Assembly (NCBI GenBank): GCA_036501515.1
Contig: DASYAD010000472.1
Span: 1 to 64,000 of the forward strand
Length of the DNA stretch: 64,000 nt
Reading direction: 5' to 3'
From: Trebonia sp036501515
Lineage (GTDB): Bacteria > Actinomycetota > Actinomycetes > Streptosporangiales > Streptosporangiaceae
In this document: positions 41,348 to 49,605 of the stretch, piece after piece
How positions within the stretch are numbered: the first letter of the stretch is position 1
How the letters are laid out: every line of letters begins with the position of its first letter
The notes under the pieces: generated by a model
The model's input: the letters and a program-made list of their open reading frames with translations, nothing else
What the model was told of the DNA's origin: nothing
Database searches by the model: none
Made by a program: the position numbers and the translations under genes

Positions 41348-42928
41348 TCAGACGCTGGTCGGGGTAGCTGGCGCGGAGCTGTCAGCCGCCTCCGTTCTGG
41401 ATAGGGCTGGGTCGGGCACCGGGGCGGGGCGCGCCGGCACGAAGGCCAGTGCCACCAGGGCGGCGGCCAGGCTGGTGCCCGCGGCGACCAGGGAGCCGCG
41501 GTGCAGGCCGGTCACGAACGACGTCCGCACCGCGGCGGCGGCCGCGTCCCGCAGCGGGGCGGGGAAGCGGGCGGCGACGTTCATCCCGGCGATGACCGAC
41601 TGCCCGGCCAGGTGCCCGCTGGCGGCGGGGGCGCCGAGGGCGGTGAGGCTGGAGAAGACGTGCGAGCCGTAGGCGGAGTTCAGCACCGAGCCGATGATCG
41701 CGACGCCGAGGGTGCCGCCGACTTCGCGGGTGGTGTCATTGACGGCCGAGCCAGCGCCGGCCTTGCCGACTGGGAGCGCGCCCATGATCGCCTCGGTGGC
41801 CGGGCCGGTGGTCAGCCCGAGGCCGGCCGCCATCAGGCACATCGAGACGATGACGGTGCCCCAGTACGACGCGTCGACGGCGGTGGTGGCCGCGACAAGG
41901 AACCCGGCGCCCATCGTGGCGAGCCCGGCGGCGACGACCAGCTTGGTGCCGAAGCGGCGCATCAGCAGCATCGCGACCGGCGAGAACCCGGCGGTGACGA
42001 ACGCGAACGGCAGTGTCGCGATGCCCGCGCCCAGCGGGTTGTAGCCGCGGACGATCTGGAAGTACTGGGTGATCATGAAGATGAACCCGAACAGGCCGAA
42101 GAACGACAGCGCGATCGCGCCGCTGGCCGCGCTGAACCGCGGGTTGCGGAACAGCCGCACGTCGAGCATCGGGTCGGGCCGCCGCGTCTGCCACCAGGCG
42201 AACGTGGCCAGCAGCGCCAGCGCGCCGCCGATGCCGCCGATGGTCGCGGCCGATCCCCAGCCGTGTGACGGGGCTTCGATGATCGACCAGGTCAGCAGCG
42301 CGATCCCAGAGGCCGAGAGCAGGGCGCCGAACGGGTCGAACCGGCCGGCGTCGGGGTCGCGGGACTCAGGCAGCAGCATGCGGCCGGCCACGATCGCGAC
42401 CACCACGAGGGGGACGGACACGTAGAAGACCGAGGACCAGGAGAAGTGATCGAGCAGCGCGCCGCCGGCCAGCGGGCCGATGGCGACGGCGAGCCCGGAG
42501 ATCGCCGACCAGACGCCGATCGCGATCGCGCGCTCGCGGGCGACGGTGAACACGGTGTTCAAGATGGCCAGCGTGGCCGGGTACACCAGGGCGGCCGACG
42601 CGCCCATCAGCGCGCGGGCCGCGATCAGCTCGCCGGTGTTCTGCGCCAGGGCCGCGCCGACCGAGAACACGCCGAACAGCAGCAGGCCGAGTTGCAGCAG
42701 CCGCCGCCTGCCGTGGCGGTCGCCGAGGTTGCCGCCAAGCAGCAGCAGCCCGGCGAACGAGAGGGTGTAGCCGTCGACGACCCACTGCAGGGCCGAGGTC
42801 GAGGCGTGCAGGTCGCGGCTGATCGTCGGCAGCGCGACGTTGACGATCGTGTTGTCCACGACCACGAGCAAGACGCTGAGGCAGAGCACCGCCAGAATCC
42901 ACCAGCGGCGATCGGTGCGGGCTTCCAT
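41348..42928 (-). CDS. MFS drug exporter, DHA2 (EmrB/QacA) family
   Basis: 526-residue, 14-helix exporter. Helix 1 shows VLLVVVDNTIVNVALPTISR, the standard DHA2 D1 motif with Asp, motif A is GGNLGDRHGRRRLLQLG, and motif C reads GLAVAIGPLAGGALLDHFSW. It should exchange a hydrophobic compound for protons. It is divergent from a TetR regulator, with AT-rich repeats between, so it is probably TetR-repressed. A different DHA2 exporter, HxlR-controlled, is at 13.3-14.8 kb. Confidence 0.93.
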   Translation of the reverse strand: MEARTDRRWWILAVLCLSVLLVVVDNTIVNVALPTISRDLHASTSALQWVVDGYTLSFAGLLLLGGNLGDRHGRRRLLQLGLLLFGVFSVGAALAQNTGELIAARALMGASAALVYPATLAILNTVFTVARERAIAIGVWSAISGLAVAIGPLAGGALLDHFSWSSVFYVSVPLVVVAIVAGRMLLPESRDPDAGRFDPFGALLSASGIALLTWSIIEAPSHGWGSAATIGGIGGALALLATFAWWQTRRPDPMLDVRLFRNPRFSAASGAIALSFFGLFGFIFMITQYFQIVRGYNPLGAGIATLPFAFVTAGFSPVAMLLMRRFGTKLVVAAGLATMGAGFLVAATTAVDASYWGTVIVSMCLMAAGLGLTTGPATEAIMGALPVGKAGAGSAVNDTTREVGGTLGVAIIGSVLNSAYGSHVFSSLTALGAPAASGHLAGQSVIAGMNVAARFPAPLRDAAAAAVRTSFVTGLHRGSLVAAGTSLAAALVALAFVPARPAPVPDPALSRTEAADSSAPATPTSV

Positions 42929-42959
42929 GGGATGAGACTCCCTGTGACGAGTTCTTTAG

Positions 42960-42997
42960 GACGTTGTACTATAACTATGTAACGACGTTCTATAGTG
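42960..42997. promoter_or_regulatory. Candidate TetR operator with repeated GACGTT and ACTATA/TATAGT
   Basis: An AT-rich tract between the MFS and TetR starts contains GACGTT at 42960-42965 and again at 42984-42989 (24 bp apart), and the inverse pair ACTATA (42968-42973) and TATAGT (42991-42996). The tract most likely holds both promoters and the operator. Confidence 0.5.
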
Positions 42998-43070
42998 TGT
43001 CAAGGGGACGGCAAGGGGATTCAGAACCGGCCCCGATGGAGGAAGATGGCGTGATGCGAGGATGTGCTGC

Positions 43071-43697
43071 ATGAGTGAAGCGGGACCCGCGAGCGCGCCG
43101 CGCCGCGGCCGGACGCCGTCGGCCGACGTCGAGCGCGAGCTGCTGACCGCCGCCGAGGCGGTCCTGGTGCGGGAAGGCCCGGGCGGGCTCACCGTGCGGG
43201 CGGTGGCGGCCGAGGCCGGAATCGCCCCGATGGGCGTCTACAACCGGCTCGGGGGCAAGGACGGGCTGATCGACGCCCTGCTGATCCGCGGCTTCGACCG
43301 GCTGCGGGCCGCCATCGACCGCCACCGCGACGACGTCAGCGAGCCGAGCATGCGGGCCAGGTTCATCTCCTGCGGCCTCGGCTACCGCCAGTTCGCGCTG
43401 GACAACCCGCACTTCTACGCGATCATGTTCGAGGACAGGGTCGAGCACAAGCACGACAGCACAGAGGTCGGCGAGCACGCCGGGGCTGCCTTCGGCGCGC
43501 TGGTCAGCCTGGTGGAGCTGGCCGCGGCGGCCGGCGTGATCGCCGCGCCCGACCCGGTGGAGGTCGCGCAGCAGATCTGGTCGGCGGTGCACGGCGCGGT
43601 CGCGCTCGAGCTCAGGGGGATGGTGCTCACGCCCGACCCGCTGTATACCTACCAGACGTTCCTGCTGACGCTGATGCGCGGCCTGGCACCGCGCTGA
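43071..43697 (+). CDS. TetR/AcrR-family transcriptional regulator
   Basis: 208-residue repressor. The DNA-binding domain covers about 20-65 (RELLTAAEAVLVREGPGGLT, VRAVAAEAGIAPMGVYNRLG, with the GVYNRLGGKDGLIDAL helix). The C-terminal ligand domain has the TetR_C_33-like feel of FISCGLGYRQFALDNPHFYA. The ATG at 43071 has GAGGA eight bases upstream; an in-frame ATG at 43062 is the alternative. Its likely target is the divergent DHA2 exporter. Confidence 0.91.
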   Translation: MSEAGPASAPRRGRTPSADVERELLTAAEAVLVREGPGGLTVRAVAAEAGIAPMGVYNRLGGKDGLIDALLIRGFDRLRAAIDRHRDDVSEPSMRARFISCGLGYRQFALDNPHFYAIMFEDRVEHKHDSTEVGEHAGAAFGALVSLVELAAAAGVIAAPDPVEVAQQIWSAVHGAVALELRGMVLTPDPLYTYQTFLLTLMRGLAPR

Positions 43698-43726
43698 ACA
43701 CCCGGATTTGCCCGAACGGGGGCGGC

Positions 43727-45166
43727 TTACCCAGGTCCCGCCCCGCTACCGCGTCCAGTCTGGCTGGCCTCCCCGGTCGCGCTGCGCGCCACGGTCGCGC
43801 TGCCCGTCACGGCCGCGAGGCGGCCGGCGAGGAAAGCGCGCTCGGCTTCGTTGGCCGTCAGTCCCAGCGCCGTTTCGTAGGCGGCGGCCGCGTCCGCGGG
43901 CCTGTTCAGCCGTGCCAGCAGGTCGGCCTTGACCGCGGGCAGGTAGCGGTAGCCCGCGAGCCGCCCGTCCCGCTCCAGGCGTTCGACCTCGGCCAGCGCG
44001 GCCCCCGGCCCGGCCACCACGGCCAGCGGCACGGCCCGGTTAAGGGCCGCGACCGGGGACGGCCACACGCTGATCAGCTCGTCGTAGAGCGTCACGAGCT
44101 GCGGCCAGTCGGTCTGGTCGTAGGAGGGAGCGTCCGCGTACAGCGAGGCGATCGCGGCCTGCAGCACGTAGCGTCCCGGGCGCCCGGCCCGCAGGCAGCC
44201 GGTGATCAGGTTCTCGGCGGCGGCCAGCATGGTGCGGTCCCAGCGGGAGCGGTCCTGGTCTTCCAGGCGCAGCAGCCGTCCCTGGCGGTCGGTGCGGGTG
44301 GCCCGGCGGGCGTCGGTGACCAGCAGCAGCGCGTGCAGGCCGCGCACCTCGAGCTCGTCCGGCATCAGCTCGCGCAGCAGCGCGGTCAGCCGCAGTGACT
44401 GCCCGGTCAGGTCGGCGCGGACCAGGCCGGGGCCGGACGGCGCGGTGTGTCCGGCGGTGAACAGCAGGTGGATGACGTTGAGCACGGCTCCGAGCCGTTC
44501 GGGCAACGCGGCCGCGGCGGGGATACGGAACGGGATGCGGGCACCCGCGATCTTCTTCTTCGCCCGGGTGATCCTGGCCGCCATCGTCGGCTCCGTGACC
44601 AGGAACGCGCGGGCGATATCCGGCGTCGTCATCCCGCACACCAGCCGGAGGGTCAGCGCCACCTGCGCCTCGAGGCTGAGCGCCGGATGACAGCAGGTGA
44701 AGATCAGCCGCAGGATCTCGGTGTCCTGCGGAGCCGCCGCCTTCGACGTCCAGTGCGCGCCGGCTGTTCCAGGCCGCGCCTCGGCCGTGTCTTCGCCCGC
44801 GTCTTCTTCGGCGCTTTCTCCCGTATCGGGCGGGATGACGAGCAGCGGGAGGCGGGCGCGCAACGCGCTTTCGCGGCGGATCGCATCGACCGCCCGCCGT
44901 TTGGCGGCGGTGCTGAGCCAGGCGGCCGGGTTCTGCGGAATGCCAGTGTCCGCCCAGGAGCGCAGCGCCGCCGCGTACGCCTCCTGCACGCACTCCTCGG
45001 CCAGGTCCAGGTCCCGCGCGACGACGGCCGCGGCGGCCAGGAGGCGTCCCCACTCGCGGCGGTGCACGGCCGCGAGCGCCGCCTCCACGGCCTGCACGGA
45101 CGCGGCGCGCGGGGCCTGCCCGGACTGCGCGGCCCGCGCGGACGGGCCGGTCATGCGGTTCGTCAC
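43727..45166 (-). CDS. ECF42-type sigma factor with C-terminal TPR-like extension
   Basis: 479-residue sigma factor of the long DUF6596-bearing ECF42 group. Sigma-2 (about 25-90: LAAVHRREWGRLLAAAAVVA, DLDLAEECVQEAYAAALRSW), sigma-4 (about 165-215: LRLIFTCCHPALSLEAQVAL, CGMTTPDIARAFLVTEPTMA), and a 240-residue helical extension (about 235-450: VRGLHALLLVTDARRATRTD, AALNRAVPLAVVAGPGAALA) replacing an anti-sigma factor. The start is GTG 45166 or ATG 45154. It lies 10 bp after a DGPF/YCII gene, the conserved ECF42 partnership. Codon use is ordinary for the window. Confidence 0.92.
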   Translation of the reverse strand: MTNRMTGPSARAAQSGQAPRAASVQAVEAALAAVHRREWGRLLAAAAVVARDLDLAEECVQEAYAAALRSWADTGIPQNPAAWLSTAAKRRAVDAIRRESALRARLPLLVIPPDTGESAEEDAGEDTAEARPGTAGAHWTSKAAAPQDTEILRLIFTCCHPALSLEAQVALTLRLVCGMTTPDIARAFLVTEPTMAARITRAKKKIAGARIPFRIPAAAALPERLGAVLNVIHLLFTAGHTAPSGPGLVRADLTGQSLRLTALLRELMPDELEVRGLHALLLVTDARRATRTDRQGRLLRLEDQDRSRWDRTMLAAAENLITGCLRAGRPGRYVLQAAIASLYADAPSYDQTDWPQLVTLYDELISVWPSPVAALNRAVPLAVVAGPGAALAEVERLERDGRLAGYRYLPAVKADLLARLNRPADAAAAYETALGLTANEAERAFLAGRLAAVTGSATVARSATGEASQTGRGSGAGPG

Positions 45167-45176
45167 CGTGCTGGCT

Positions 45177-45530
45177 TCACGGGGCCGGAGGCCGCTGGTA
45201 GCTGCTGTGGACGGGCCTGACCTCGACCCCGCCGCCGTCGGCGACGACCGGGTTGGTCCGCGCGATGGCCAGGGCGGCGTCGAGGTCGGGCGCCTCGATC
45301 ACGTAGAAGCCGGCGACGACCTCCTTGGAGTCGATGAAGGGGCCGTCGGTGATGATGTCGGCGCGGACCGAGGTGGCGGTCTCGCGCGGCATCAGCGCGT
45401 AGGCGGCCAGCATCGCCCCGCTCGCGGCGAGCTCGTCGGAGTGGCTGTCACAGACCTCCAGGTCCTCGGGGCCCGCGTCGGGCGCGTGCGCGGAATCGCC
45501 GGCGTAGATCAAGATCGCGTACTGAGCCAT
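45177..45530 (-). CDS. YCII-related (DGPF-domain) protein
   Basis: 117-residue ferredoxin-fold protein. MAQYAILIYAGDSAHAPDAG opens the fold, TDGPFIDSKEVVAGFYVIEA contains the DGPF signature, and DLDAALAIARTNPVVADGGG closes it. DGPF proteins are the conserved upstream partners and targets of ECF42 sigma factors; biochemical role unknown. It forms an operon with the sigma factor gene, 10 bp downstream. Confidence 0.93.
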   Translation of the reverse strand: MAQYAILIYAGDSAHAPDAGPEDLEVCDSHSDELAASGAMLAAYALMPRETATSVRADIITDGPFIDSKEVVAGFYVIEAPDLDAALAIARTNPVVADGGGVEVRPVHSSYQRPPAP

Positions 45531-45626
45531 GGGATTCTCTCTTTCTGCTGTTCGCTCCCCGCACCCTTACGTCGGACGGCCCGCCAGAATTCGACAGCTC
45601 CCAGTCAACATCACCGGGTTTGCCGC

Positions 45627-45658
45627 TTGAACCTGGAGCGTGGTCCAGGGCTTACGGT
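45627..45658 (+). promoter_or_regulatory. MerR-type promoter with dyad in a 20-bp spacer
   Basis: TTGAAC (45627-45632) as -35, TACGGT (45653-45658) as -10, separated by 20 bp, with the perfect dyad CCTGGA-N6-TCCAGG (45632-45649) filling the spacer. Overlong spacers with a central dyad are the hallmark of MerR-activated promoters. The MerR ATG starts only seven bases after the -10 box, so the transcript is probably leaderless and autoregulated. Confidence 0.75.
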
Positions 45659-45664
45659 CGTCTC

Positions 45665-46204
45665 ATGGCGATCGATCAGGGCGATCAGGGTGAGCAGTGC
45701 GTCGGCGGGCTGTCCGCGGGCCAGCTGTCTTCCGGGCGGCTGTCTCCCGGGAAACCGCCTGCCGGGCAGCTGTCTGTGGGCCAGCTGGCGGTGCGGGCCA
45801 GGGTGCGGGTGGACACCGTGCGGTACTACGAGCGGACCGGGCTGCTGCCCAGTCCGGCCAGGACGGACGGCGATCACCGGCGGTACGGGGCCGCCGACGT
45901 GGACCGGCTGCTGTTCATCAGGGGAGCGCAGCGGCTCGGCCTGCGGCTGGCGGAGATCCGCGAGCTGATCGCGGTCCGCGACACGGGAACCTGTCCCTGC
46001 GGTCCGGCCGAGCCGCTGCTGCGCGGGCACCTGGACGAGACCGAGCGGGAGATCGCCCGGCTGGAGGCGCTGCGCGCCCAGCTGACGGTGATGCTCGAGG
46101 GCCTGGCCGGCCCGTCGTCGTGCCCGGACCCGGTCCCGGGGACCTGGTGCCCGCCTAGTCCTGTGGCGGAGGGAGGTGACCGCGATGTGCTCGTGCTGCG
46201 ATGA
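45665..46204 (+). CDS. MerR-family regulator (metal-type)
   Basis: 179-residue regulator. After a 35-residue repetitive leader (QLSSGRLSPGKPPAGQLSVG), the winged helix covers about 40-110 (QLAVRARVRVDTVRYYERTG, LLPSPARTDGDHRRYGAADV), followed by the dimer coiled coil (EREIARLEALRAQLTVML). Cysteines in DTGTCPCGPAEP at the start of the dimer helix and in SSCPDP...TWCPP near the C-terminus are placed as in heavy-metal sensors (ZntR/HMRTR-like). It is autoregulated through a MerR-type promoter and its last 20 bp overlap a 19-codon Cys-rich peptide gene. Confidence 0.88.
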   Translation: MAIDQGDQGEQCVGGLSAGQLSSGRLSPGKPPAGQLSVGQLAVRARVRVDTVRYYERTGLLPSPARTDGDHRRYGAADVDRLLFIRGAQRLGLRLAEIRELIAVRDTGTCPCGPAEPLLRGHLDETEREIARLEALRAQLTVMLEGLAGPSSCPDPVPGTWCPPSPVAEGGDRDVLVLR

Positions 46205-46244
46205 CATCACCTGCGAAGGCTGTGAATGCCGTGAATGCGGCTAG
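46185..46244 (+). CDS. 19-residue Cys-rich, metallothionein-like peptide
   Basis: ATG at 46185 to TAG at 46242-46244 encodes 19 residues, seven of them Cys (positions 2, 4, 5, 10, 13, 15 and 18), giving the patterns CxCC and CxxCxCxxC with acidic residues between. A Shine-Dalgarno GGGAGG lies eight to nine bases upstream (46171-46176), and the start overlaps the end of the MerR gene by 20 bp in another frame, so translation would be coupled. A Cys density this high is far from chance expectation in this GC-rich DNA and a hairpin follows. Direct metal chelation under MerR control is the natural hypothesis. No known family was recognised; expression is unproven. Confidence 0.6.
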   Translation: MCSCCDDITCEGCECRECG

Positions 46245-46254
46245 GCCCGCGTAA

Positions 46255-46298
46255 CGGTGTGCCGCTGACCCAGGTTCCTGCTGGCCGGCGGCACACCG
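46255..46298 (+). terminator. Hairpin after the MerR-peptide unit
   Basis: CGGTGTGCCGC (46255-46265) and GCGGCACACCG (46288-46298) form a perfect 11-bp stem with a 22-base loop, 11 bp after the peptide stop. It probably ends the MerR-peptide transcript; no U-tract. Confidence 0.6.
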
Positions 46299-46331
46299 CT
46301 ATGACCGGGTTTGGCGGGCGGGCTGAGGGTA

Positions 46332-47825
46332 GTGCGGCACAGAGTGTGGAGACACCTGGAACGGCTCGAGCTGGCACACCACGCACGGCGGGGGAGCGGC
46401 CAGGCGGCCGGACCGCTGCCCGATCCGTCGCGGCCGGCCGGCACCGACCTCATTCCGCAGATCAAGCACATCGTCGTGCTGATGATGGAAAACCACTCCT
46501 ATGACAACTACCTGGGCATGCTGCGGGACCGCGGCGACGGGTTCCCGCTCGGCGCCGACGGCCAGCCGGACGTGGTCAACTATGACGCCGGCGGCGAGCC
46601 GGTCCGTGCACATCACCTTTCCTCGACGGCCCAGCGGCCGCAGGTCCCCTCGCAGAGCTGGCACGCCACCCATCACCAGTGGGGCCACGGCAAGCACCAG
46701 GGGTTCGTGACCAGCACCCAGGTGGTGGTGCCCGCGGCTGGCGACGTCGACCCCGCCCTGTACGAGGGAGCCGGAGCGGCCGTCGGCATGGGCTACTGGA
46801 CGGAAGACGACCTGCCGTTCTACTACGGGCTCGCGCGCACCTTCCCGCTGGCCGACCGCTGGTTCAGTTCCTGTCTCGGGCCGACGTTCCCGAACCGCCG
46901 TTTCCTCATCGCGGGGACAGCGCACGGCCTCATCGACGACGCGCCGTCCGATCTGCTCGACTACCCGCCCGGCGGGACGGTCTTCGACCTGCTGAGCGGG
47001 CACGGCATCGCGTGGGCGGACTACCACCCGGTCCCCGGCGACCAGTCAAGGGCCGGCCACTACCTGCGCCACAAGCGCCGGATGGCCCGCCGCCGCCTGC
47101 TGTCGGCCGGGAAGCTCCTCCCGGGGCTGACCAGTTCGGTCCAGAAGGACATCCAGTTCACGGCCGACGTCTTTCCTGTCGGGATCGGGCGGTACATGCG
47201 GCACGTCCGCAGCACGGACCAGTTTTTCGCCGACGCGGACAACGGCACGCTGCCCGCGTTCAGCATCGTCGATCCCGACTTCAAGACCTACTCAGAAGAG
47301 AACCCGCAGGACATCCGCAAGGGCGAGAGCTTCGCGGCCGAGGTGATCAACCGGGTCATGCACGGCAAGGGCTGGCGGGACACCTTGCTGATCTGGCTCT
47401 ACGACGAGCACGGCGGCTACTACGATCACGTGCCGCCCCCGGCCGCGGCGCCGCCGGACGACGTCGAGGGACGCAGCGTGACGGGCACGCCGGGACGGCT
47501 GCAAACGGTCCTGCGGGCGGTGTTCCCCCGGAGGATCAAAGCTGAGGCCAACCTGGACGCGGGCCCGCGCCGCTACGACCACTACGGGTTCCGGGTGCCC
47601 GCCGTCCTGGTGTCGCCGTATGCCCGCCCGGATTTCGTCTGCAGTGACGTCCTCGACCACACGTCGGTGCTGAAGCTGGTCGAGCAGAAGTGGAACCTGC
47701 CGCCGCTGACCGCCCGCGACGCGGCCGCGACGTCACCGCTGAGCGCCCTCGACCTGGCCGGCGAGCCGGCCTTCCTGAAGCCGCCCGCGCTGCCTGGGCC
47801 CGCCCTGCCGTGGGGGTCCTGGTGA
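46332..47825 (+). CDS. Phospholipase C / phosphoesterase family protein (PF04185)
   Basis: 497-residue phosphoesterase of the PF04185 family. Landmarks are HIVVLMMENHSYDNYLGMLR (catalytic Glu-Asn region), FPLADRWFSSCLGPTFPNRR, DYPPGGTVFDLLSGHGIAWA, LPAFSIVDPDF and IWLYDEHGGYYDHVPPP with the metal-binding Asp-Glu-His set. It cleaves phosphate esters, possibly phospholipids. There is no signal peptide (the N-terminus is basic, RHRVWRHLERLELAHHARRG), unlike secreted mycobacterial PLCs. The start is uncertain: GTG 46332 with GAGGG nearby was chosen, TTG 46311 or GTG 46344 are alternatives. Confidence 0.88.
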   Translation: MRHRVWRHLERLELAHHARRGSGQAAGPLPDPSRPAGTDLIPQIKHIVVLMMENHSYDNYLGMLRDRGDGFPLGADGQPDVVNYDAGGEPVRAHHLSSTAQRPQVPSQSWHATHHQWGHGKHQGFVTSTQVVVPAAGDVDPALYEGAGAAVGMGYWTEDDLPFYYGLARTFPLADRWFSSCLGPTFPNRRFLIAGTAHGLIDDAPSDLLDYPPGGTVFDLLSGHGIAWADYHPVPGDQSRAGHYLRHKRRMARRRLLSAGKLLPGLTSSVQKDIQFTADVFPVGIGRYMRHVRSTDQFFADADNGTLPAFSIVDPDFKTYSEENPQDIRKGESFAAEVINRVMHGKGWRDTLLIWLYDEHGGYYDHVPPPAAAPPDDVEGRSVTGTPGRLQTVLRAVFPRRIKAEANLDAGPRRYDHYGFRVPAVLVSPYARPDFVCSDVLDHTSVLKLVEQKWNLPPLTARDAAATSPLSALDLAGEPAFLKPPALPGPALPWGSW

Positions 47826-47849
47826 GAGTGCGGGCGGCCGGGATCGTGG

Positions 47850-48308
47850 CTAGGGGCCGACGCTGTCCGTCGCGGGCTGGGGAGCGCCCGTCTTGCCTGG
47901 CTGACCTCGCTGGGTCGCGCAGTCAGCGGGCCCTGCGGGCGGGACCGGCCCGGCGCGGGCCGCGGCGGCGGTGGTGACCGCGCCTGGGCAGGCGGGCTGG
48001 TCGGGCAGCGTCAGGCCGAGTGTCAGCAGCACTCCCGAGAACACCGCCAGTCCGGCGATGGTCACGGCCGCTCCGCGCATTCGCCGCCACTGCCAGCGCG
48101 GCCGGCGGCCCGAGACCCGCTCGGTCACCGGCATCGCCTCGTGACGGGTCAGCCTGGTAAAGATGTCGAACAGCGGCCCGAGACCGGGATGCTCACCCCT
48201 CAGCGCCTTCTCGATCTCTTTCAGAGCGCGCCGCTGGCGGGCCGGCAGCCTTATCGCCTGGCCCTGGCCCGGGGTTCCGCGAGCCGGCAGGCGCCGCGCC
48301 GCACGCAC
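47850..48308 (-). CDS. DUF3040 membrane protein
   Basis: About 152 residues from the GTG at 48308. The DUF3040 motif LPARQRRALKEIEKALRGEH is followed by PLFDIFTRLTRHEAMPVTER, then a basic stretch and one membrane helix (AAVTIAGLAVFSGVLLTLGL) with a Pro/Ala-rich tail outside. Such small proteins are common in actinobacteria with unknown function. The start is uncertain; upstream in-frame sequence to 48518 has no homology. It is convergent with the phosphoesterase, 24 bp apart. Confidence 0.75.
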   Translation of the reverse strand: MRAARRLPARGTPGQGQAIRLPARQRRALKEIEKALRGEHPGLGPLFDIFTRLTRHEAMPVTERVSGRRPRWQWRRMRGAAVTIAGLAVFSGVLLTLGLTLPDQPACPGAVTTAAAARAGPVPPAGPADCATQRGQPGKTGAPQPATDSVGP

Positions 48309-48556
48309 CCCAGGTTCTGGCTGATTTCCCGCGACATGACCGACATGTCCGTACCTCCGGCAGTTGGCCTCAGTTGGCCACCGGGGTCTGGGGCAGCTGG
48401 ACAGCGCAACCCTGGGACCTGCCCAGACAGGCGGTCCGCGGTCGCACTTACAGGTTAACCCGGCCGCTGCCGGCCAGCCGCGCGGGTGGTTCCTCGTGCC
48501 CGGAGCCGCCCCGCGCACACCCGGACCGCACGTGACCTCTGGGCGGGTTGCCGTCG

Positions 48557-49393
48557 TTAGGCTTGCCTAGCCTCGTGGGGGAGCTTCTCGCCGGCTTCGA
48601 CGGCGACCGGCAGGCGGTTCCCGGCCGGCGGCAGCGGGCAGGTGGCGAACTCGGTGTACGCGCACGGGAGGTTGGTGGCCTGGTTGAAGTCGAGGATCAC
48701 GGTGCCGTCGGCGTCGGGCGCGGGTACCTGCAGCGAGCGGTTGGCCGGGTAGGTGGTGACACCGCTGGTCAGGTCCGTGAACAGGATGTGCAGGCTGCCG
48801 GGCGAGCGGCCGTTGAAGGCGGTCAGCGTGAGCGGCTGCCCGTCGACCTCGAACTCGACCACGCCGGGGGCCGCGTACACGTGCAGCAGGCCCTCGACGA
48901 CCGAGCCGACGGTAGTGTCGCGCGGCGCGTCGAACGCCCGGTAGCTGCCCTTGATGACCCAGCGCGGGTCGGGCGCGTAGGCGGGGGTGCCGTGGAAGGC
49001 CGCGCGCAGCTTGCTGTCGGGGTGCCGGGGCCGCAGGATGTCATTGCCGCCGCGCCGGGCGATTTCGTAGACGGCGTTCCCGTCGCCGGGGAACACTCCG
49101 CCCCGCTCCGGGATCGGACCGAAGTTGTGCTTGCCTGTGATCCGCTCGCCGTCGAGGGTGAGCTGCTCGGTCTCGTCAAGCTCGACCGTGATGCCGGAGT
49201 CGTCCGCCGACCACAGGCCGGGCGCGTCCGCGAAGCGAGCCGGGTCCGGGCTCAGCCAGTGGATGCTGGTGATCGCCAGGAAGCCGTCGGGCGCGTTCAG
49301 CCGTTCCTCGTGCTGATGGTGCCAGCGCTCCCACTCGGCGGCGAAGCCGGTGCCGTTGGTTCCGGACGTGACCTCGGTGTGCTGAACGGTCAT
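48557..49393 (-). CDS. DUF1684 domain-containing protein
   Basis: 278-residue soluble protein of the DUF1684 family. Family stretches are EERLNAPDGFLAITSIHWLS near the N-terminus, GTPAYAPDPRWVIKGSYRAF in the middle, and the most conserved segment DFNQATNLPCAYTEFATCPL near residue 240. The fold is thought to be a beta-rich domain of unknown activity. ATG at 49393 is the only start that includes the whole family region. The gene has no obvious operon partner: a methyltransferase diverges from it with a 212-bp gap containing three near-copies of CGGCGGTGAACCGTG (about 49509-49548). Confidence 0.85.
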   Translation of the reverse strand: MTVQHTEVTSGTNGTGFAAEWERWHHQHEERLNAPDGFLAITSIHWLSPDPARFADAPGLWSADDSGITVELDETEQLTLDGERITGKHNFGPIPERGGVFPGDGNAVYEIARRGGNDILRPRHPDSKLRAAFHGTPAYAPDPRWVIKGSYRAFDAPRDTTVGSVVEGLLHVYAAPGVVEFEVDGQPLTLTAFNGRSPGSLHILFTDLTSGVTTYPANRSLQVPAPDADGTVILDFNQATNLPCAYTEFATCPLPPAGNRLPVAVEAGEKLPHEARQA

Positions 49394-49605
49394 AGCGCTC
49401 GCCTCCCGGTGACGGGTTTTATACCTTCTCGACCGGGATAACCGGCGACCCCGTCAGGTATTCCCGTCCGCGCTGCCCGGACGCTGAACGCGCTGACGGC
49501 GAACATCGCCGGCGGTGAACCGTGCCGGCGGTGAACCGTGCCGGCGGTGAGCCGCGCGGACGCTGAACCCGGGCGGTCCTCCGGCCGGCGGGATAGAGTC
49601 ACGAG

